From Bellilinea sp034411135 (lineage in GTDB: Bacteria > Chloroflexota > Anaerolineae > Anaerolineales > Anaerolineaceae): DNA of 52,474 nucleotides. The notes beneath the pieces were generated by a model. The model was not told the origin of the DNA. It worked only from the letters and a program-made list of their open reading frames with translations, and made no database searches. Positions 48,206 to 52,474 of the stretch are shown one piece after another. The DNA lies in assembly GCA_034411135.1 (NCBI GenBank), contig DAOUMN010000040.1, positions 1 through 52,474 on the forward strand, read 5' to 3'. A program made the translations under genes and the position numbers. The stretch's first letter is position 1. Each line of letters begins with the position of its first letter.

Positions 48206-49382
48206 GATCTTCAAGCAGGTAGCGATAGGGTTTGATATTTGCCAGGGCGTCGTTTTTCCAGGCTTCGCCGGTCTGGTTTTCCTCAAGTGCCACCAGACGG
48301 GTGCTACACAGGATCTGCAGCAAGGCGGGCCAGCGTCCCGACTGAGTCAAAATCCATTCTATGTCCTCTGCCGGAAAGGGCAGCGGGCTGGATGCGATCA
48401 ATTCCAGTGCTTCCTCGTCGCTCAACGGGGCGAGGTGAATCAGGTGTCCAAAAATGTTGAGAAAAGGCGAAGGTTTACTATGATCCTGCACAACCGGTAG
48501 TTTGTTTTGCGCGGCAATTACGAAAGCCAGTTTACCATCAGTCAGGTTAGAGGAGAGCGAGCGCAGGCTCCACCAGAACTGCTGGGTGAATTCCGGGTTG
48601 CTCAGTGCAATTTGAATCTCGTCCAGCAGGATGATGGTTGGGCTGACCAGGTAACGGCAGATGATATCCACGAACTGAATCAGGTTAACCGTAGGCGGGG
48701 CAGGGAAATTTAACTGGCGCAGGATGTAGTGCATCAAGCCATCGCGGTGACATACGCGCGGGTCCTGAAAATCTACGTACACCCAGCGATAGCGCTGCGG
48801 TTCGTTCAGCCAGGTCTGGTACTGCCCTGGGCGCAGTTCTGCCAGTGGTGTGCGGGTGATCTTGTGCAGGTAGTGTAGCAAAGAGGTCTTGCCGCTGCGC
48901 GAAAGACCAGTAATGGCAACGTTCTGCATCAAGGCGGTGTTGAGTGCGGTAAACACGCGGCGCAGTTCACGGGTTCGCCCGAAGAACTGGCGCGGCAGGA
49001 GAATGGGCGGTCCGACAATGAAGGCTGCCTGATGGGTGGCGATTTCCGGCGACGAGTCGGCTTCGCCGGGATGTTCGGGAAAAATCTGACGGGTCAGGGT
49101 GTCGGCGCGCGGGTGTCCGCCCCGGTCGAGGAAGGTGCGTAAATCGTTGTCGTTTTCCCAGCCGTTGCGCCGGGCAATCACTCGGGCCAGGTTTTCCACG
49201 TCTTCCAGGCGAGCGGGAATGCGCTGATGATAGACCCAATATTGTACTGCGCTGCCGCCTTGCCGCCCAAGCGCGTAACCGATTTCATCGAATACCGCCT
49301 GGCGGGTTTTGTTTTCTAGGAAGGCAATGCGGTGGATGGCGCGTTGCAGCAGTTCACTGAAGCGGGCTTCGCCGGGGGGCAT
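48195..49382 (-). CDS. HTH-like/STAND-like P-loop ATPase
   Basis: 395 residues. The N-terminal 85 residues look like a DNA-binding or effector-associated helical domain (FSELLQRAIHRIAFLENKTRQAVFDEIGYALGRQGGSAVQYWVYHQRIP). A short linker precedes an AAA/STAND module: RQFFGRTRELRRVFTALNTALMQNVAITGLSRSGKTSLLHYL (Walker A near 159-166), Walker B TIILLDEIQ near 250-257, and a helical lid ending SGRWPALLQILCSTRLV. The ATG has AGGA 8 bases upstream; a palindrome sits 48-63 bases upstream. It is first of a two-gene operon with the membrane ATPase. Confidence 0.82.
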   Translation of the reverse strand: MPPGEARFSELLQRAIHRIAFLENKTRQAVFDEIGYALGRQGGSAVQYWVYHQRIPARLEDVENLARVIARRNGWENDNDLRTFLDRGGHPRADTLTRQIFPEHPGEADSSPEIATHQAAFIVGPPILLPRQFFGRTRELRRVFTALNTALMQNVAITGLSRSGKTSLLHYLHKITRTPLAELRPGQYQTWLNEPQRYRWVYVDFQDPRVCHRDGLMHYILRQLNFPAPPTVNLIQFVDIICRYLVSPTIILLDEIQIALSNPEFTQQFWWSLRSLSSNLTDGKLAFVIAAQNKLPVVQDHSKPSPFLNIFGHLIHLAPLSDEEALELIASSPLPFPAEDIEWILTQSGRWPALLQILCSTRLVALEENQTGEAWKNDALANIKPYRYLLEDHEH

Positions 49383-49429
49383 TCACGTCCTTTGAGCGGT
49401 CTTTTGGAGTGATTTCAGAGCGTAACTAT

Positions 49430-49460
49430 ACACTCTTTAGAGTGTTTTCTTAGTATATTA
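49430..49460 (-). promoter_or_regulatory. Promoter -10 box and palindrome before the ATPase pair
   Basis: Palindrome ACACTCT-TT-AGAGTGT (49430-49445, perfect 7-bp arms), with a TATAAT-type -10 box on the minus strand just upstream (about 49455-49460). The -35 is weak. Position fits an operator for the HTH-like ATPase. Confidence 0.5.
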
Positions 49461-49561
49461 TACGTATCTTTTGAAAAACCTGAAATTTCAACGCACTGAT
49501 TTTCGGGGTGATTTCATTGCCAATTTCGTCCCACTGCCGACGACGTCAGGGGATCGTGCAG

Positions 49562-49605
49562 AAGAAACAACTCTGGCGACAGGGATAATGCCGGAGTTGT
49601 TTCTT
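49562..49605. terminator. Hairpin terminator between the ATPase pair and the VanW gene
   Basis: Perfect arms AAGAAACAACTC (49562-49573) and GAGTTGTTTCTT (49594-49605), T-rich on the + side and A-rich on the other, so usable from either direction. It lies 8 bases from the VanW stop codon and probably ends that gene. Confidence 0.8.
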
Positions 49606-49613
49606 TGTAATGG

Positions 49614-51485
49614 CTATTCCCCGTTTTCAGCCTCTGGGGTTGGGATCTCGGTGCCAGGACCGTATTCATAGATCGCCTGCCAGGGCTGGTAGCGGGTATA
49701 TACCCGGTCGTTGAAGTAAACCTGTCCGTTGCGGTACACGGTGCGCGTGACGGTCACTTCTGCGCCTTTGGCTTCCCAATCCACCTGTTTGATTTGACCT
49801 TGCGCCAATTCGGGATTTTCCTTGTAGAGTGGCTTGGGTGGCTCGACAATGTTGACCGGACCGGTGGTATTCCATTCGACGCTGCGCCCATCGGAAGTGG
49901 AGTAGAACTTCCAGGTGATGCTGCTGGTGTTGGGGTTGACGTAGGTTTCCATCAGTAGCCAATAGGGCGTGTCGTTGGTGAATTTGAAGTCCACAATTGG
50001 GACGTACACCGTCGCGTCCAGACCAGCCAGCGAAGCATCGATGCGGTTACCGTAGGTTTTCTCGTAGTAGCTGACCCGATAGGCGTGCGCGTGGCGTTCA
50101 ACGATGGGAAAGCCGCCAAAAAACGCCGTGCGGAACAATGTGGTGCTCACCTGGCAGACGCCGCCGCCTACGCCCTTGATAGTTTGTCCGCCGACAATGA
50201 TCAACGCCTCGGCGTAGCCATTATCCAGGCTGATGTTGCCCAGCGCATCCGCCATCGAGAAGGTGGCGCCGGGGGGCACCAGCAGCCCGTGAAAGCGGCT
50301 GGCAGCCGCCTGGATGTTTTGCACCCGCTCGCGGCTGGAGCCGTAGAAATACGAGGTTTGCTGAACGACCAGTTCGGTAATCCCCAGGCTCTCGGCAGTT
50401 GAATCGTCGGTAACCGGTGGGTTGGTGAAATCGAACACCAGAGGAATGGTGTGTTGATCCTGTTTGAGCCCGTCCTGAATGGCTCGCAGGGTGGCTTCAA
50501 CGTTGAGCGTCCGCCCAATTACCGCCGCCTGGAGCAGGTCGAGCTGGCGGGTATCATCATTAAATATAAAGCGTGCGTTCTGTGGGTAGGCGCGCAACTG
50601 AGGAGCCAGGTTGGAGAGGAAGGTGAGCAGCATCTCACTGTTAAGTGCGACCTCGTAGGTTTCACCCTGGTCGCTGCGCACGCGTTCGATGGTCAGCATC
50701 GAGGCGAGCGTGGTGCGGTCAAACGTCCACGGACTGCCGGGAGCGCTCAGCCCTTCCGGCATGGTCAGGGTGAGTGGTTTGCTGAGGATGCGCCGGGCGA
50801 TTTCGGCTTGCGCGCTGGCATCCAGGATGAAAGGAGGAGTTTCCTTGACCACCAGCGGCACCACACCTTCTTGCAGAGACTGAACCTGAGCGGAAACCAA
50901 TGCCAGCGAAGCGTCGAGATCCAATGTGCGTCCAATCTCGCCAGAGCGTACGGTCACTTCCTCGCCTTCCAGCCCAAGGTTGGCTTCGATGACGGGGCGG
51001 TCGATCTGGCTGGCAATGCGGCTGAGATAGGCGTAGGTCAGGCGCTGGTCGAACAGCAGCACCGGCGCATAGGATTTACCCTCGTAAAGGGCTGTGAACT
51101 GATCGCCAAGGCGCTGGAAAAGCCCGCCCTGCCGTCCGGCGCGGTAGGCGGCAGCGGCAGAAGCGCCGGGGTCGAGGAAGAGTCCCAATTCTTGCGGGCT
51201 GGCAAGCCAGACATTCTGGTTGTCCTGCAACAGGATGCGTCCCTGCTGAGGGAAAGTCAATCCGGCGGCAATTTGCTCAGCGGCTTCGGCGCTGGTCAGC
51301 CCGCCTACATTGATACCGGCAACCTGCACACCGGGAAAAATGCGCCCGGAAAACCATAGCTGAAAAGCGAGGACCAGGAAGATGGTTAAACCGGTAAACG
51401 AAATGGCGGCAAAAACCAGGGCAGCCAGAACTTGGTCGATCAGGCGGCGCTGGTGCGAGTAGGTGAGGGTGGAGGTGGCTTTCAT
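49614..51485 (-). CDS. VanW-family cell-wall protein with PG-binding-type repeats
   Basis: 623 residues. One N-terminal membrane anchor (about 18-45), two PG_binding_4-like domains (about 55-330: GVQVAGINVGGLTSAEAAEQI... and a second), then the VanW domain with RVQNIQAAASRFHGLLVPPGATFSMADALGNISLDNGYAEALIIVGGQTIKGVGGGVCQVSTTLFRTAFFGGFPIVERHAHAYRVSYY (about 395-480) and a G5-like tail (about 560-600). These occur in vancomycin-resistance-type and YoaR proteins of Gram-positive-like envelopes; the exact role is not known. It is anchored to the membrane and faces the wall. Confidence 0.9.
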   Translation of the reverse strand: MKATSTLTYSHQRRLIDQVLAALVFAAISFTGLTIFLVLAFQLWFSGRIFPGVQVAGINVGGLTSAEAAEQIAAGLTFPQQGRILLQDNQNVWLASPQELGLFLDPGASAAAAYRAGRQGGLFQRLGDQFTALYEGKSYAPVLLFDQRLTYAYLSRIASQIDRPVIEANLGLEGEEVTVRSGEIGRTLDLDASLALVSAQVQSLQEGVVPLVVKETPPFILDASAQAEIARRILSKPLTLTMPEGLSAPGSPWTFDRTTLASMLTIERVRSDQGETYEVALNSEMLLTFLSNLAPQLRAYPQNARFIFNDDTRQLDLLQAAVIGRTLNVEATLRAIQDGLKQDQHTIPLVFDFTNPPVTDDSTAESLGITELVVQQTSYFYGSSRERVQNIQAAASRFHGLLVPPGATFSMADALGNISLDNGYAEALIIVGGQTIKGVGGGVCQVSTTLFRTAFFGGFPIVERHAHAYRVSYYEKTYGNRIDASLAGLDATVYVPIVDFKFTNDTPYWLLMETYVNPNTSSITWKFYSTSDGRSVEWNTTGPVNIVEPPKPLYKENPELAQGQIKQVDWEAKGAEVTVTRTVYRNGQVYFNDRVYTRYQPWQAIYEYGPGTEIPTPEAENGE

Positions 51486-51650
51486 AGTAGAAATTATAAC
51501 ATCCTGTGATTAATGACGAGTTAATCGGTCGGAATAGCCAGCCGGTACACGATCATGACGGCTGAGGAGGGACAAAAGTTCCGGGTGCAAGGATCGTTCC
51601 GGGGTGGATGCAAAAAGGGGATGAATTTTGAAAATTGGTCATCGAATCCC

Positions 51651-51678
51651 TTGACAGGTGGGGGGATCGGAGTATAAT
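51651..51678 (+). promoter_or_regulatory. rRNA promoter P1
   Basis: TTGACA (51651-51656), 16-base spacer, TATAAT (51673-51678): both hexamers at consensus. Confidence 0.85.
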
Positions 51679-51774
51679 CCAGCCCGTTGTCTGAAAAGGC
51701 AGCCCGGTCTCGCCAGAGAGGGCAGACCGATGAAAACCAAATACGCCACTTCCGAAGAATTTACGGAAAAACCC

Positions 51775-51803
51775 TTGACAAGCCCGGGCAGTATGGGTAA
51801 AAT
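51775..51803 (+). promoter_or_regulatory. rRNA promoter P2
   Basis: TTGACA (51775-51780), 17-base spacer, TAAAAT (51798-51803). Tandem with P1, about 125 bases downstream. Confidence 0.75.
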
Positions 51804-52102
51804 ATAAGTCCCAAACTGCGAAGAGATCTTGCCGAAAGAGCGGATCGATAACAACTGAAAACGGGTTTGAGATTGAGGGACCAGACCTGGCAAGGACGTC
51901 GAGAGATGCGCCGGTGTTGACCAAAGAGTAACGACGAGGAAAACATCGGCGATTTTATCGCCAAAAACTTGCCGGGATGGTAGCGTGAATTCTGGCCCTC
52001 GGAAGCAAGCGGAACCTTAACAACTGAAGAGTGATAGGAAGGATAGCCAAAGAAAGAGAGCTCTGTTCAATTTCCGTAACGAACACCTGAAAAGGTGCTA
52101 TT
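51804..52102 (+). other. rRNA operon leader
   Basis: A 300-base untranslated stretch between P2 and the 16S gene. TAACAACTGAA occurs twice (51849-51859 and 52018-52028), like the repeated boxes seen in other rRNA leaders. No gene is present; frames read across it are not protein-like. Confidence 0.55.

Positions 52103-52474
<372 letters not shown>

Overview
The window is bacterial chromosome from the Chloroflexota, most likely class Anaerolineae. The partial 16S rRNA gene at the right end has the Anaerolineae-like stretch around the EUB338 site (ACACCTACGGGTGGCAGC, the EUB338-III variant). Gene content agrees: a sodium-pumping decarboxylase cluster, FmdB-type zinc ribbon, bifunctional-nuclease (DUF151) protein, a DnaB/DnaD/DnaI-like set, and PadR/HAAS membrane operons. 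Class is inferred from 16S pattern and gene content, not from a search.

Layout. 1-1460: minus-strand operon PadR regulator - trmO - molybdate/sulfate-type ABC permease (cut by the window edge), with a clear promoter and a perfect palindrome. About 1522-9100: a probable small integrative element carrying defence genes. It holds a tyrosine integrase, an excisionase-like HTH protein, and a co-directional set AbiEi-like regulator - zinc-ribbon DNA methyltransferase - putative PD-(D/E)XK nuclease - HEPN protein. A 15-bp direct repeat and GGTGCA-type repeats lie at both ends, and one end keeps the 3' part of a tRNA-Arg-like gene. 9355-13302: pheS-pheT under a T-box leader with UUC specifier. 13339-15332: a second, AT-rich type II restriction-modification pair. 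15545-17842: PadR - HAAS membrane protein - CPBP protease operon. 17903-22647: reductase-like protein, DinB remnant, sugar epimerase and two lipoproteins. 22792-28346: LuxR-type regulator, xseA-xseB, divergent-PAP2 protein, ASCH protein, cysteine desulfurase with thioredoxin-fold membrane protein, FmdB-like protein. 28573-30358: a 46-residue membrane protein and a DUF4173 protein. 30729-34274: sodium-translocating methylmalonyl-CoA-type decarboxylase (alpha, gamma, biotin carrier, beta). 34337-35472: atypical response regulator with a long, structured upstream region. 35723-39883: bifunctional nuclease, dnaB, DnaD-like protein and a helicase loader with two tandem AAA+ modules. 39966-45470: P-type ATPase, polytopic membrane protein, pcm. 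45446-49382: two adjacent STAND-like P-loop ATPases, the first with an HTH-like N-terminus, the second membrane-anchored. 49614-51485: VanW-family wall protein. 51651-52474: tandem rRNA promoters, leader and the start of 16S rRNA.

The most interesting part is the element at 1522-9100. It looks like a mobile restriction-modification system with a HEPN RNase-like gene in the same operon, headed by an AbiEi-type regulator that has no AbiEii toxin. This suggests a composite restriction plus abortive-infection system. The ATPase pair at 45446-49382 and the duplicated helicase loader are the next most unusual loci.
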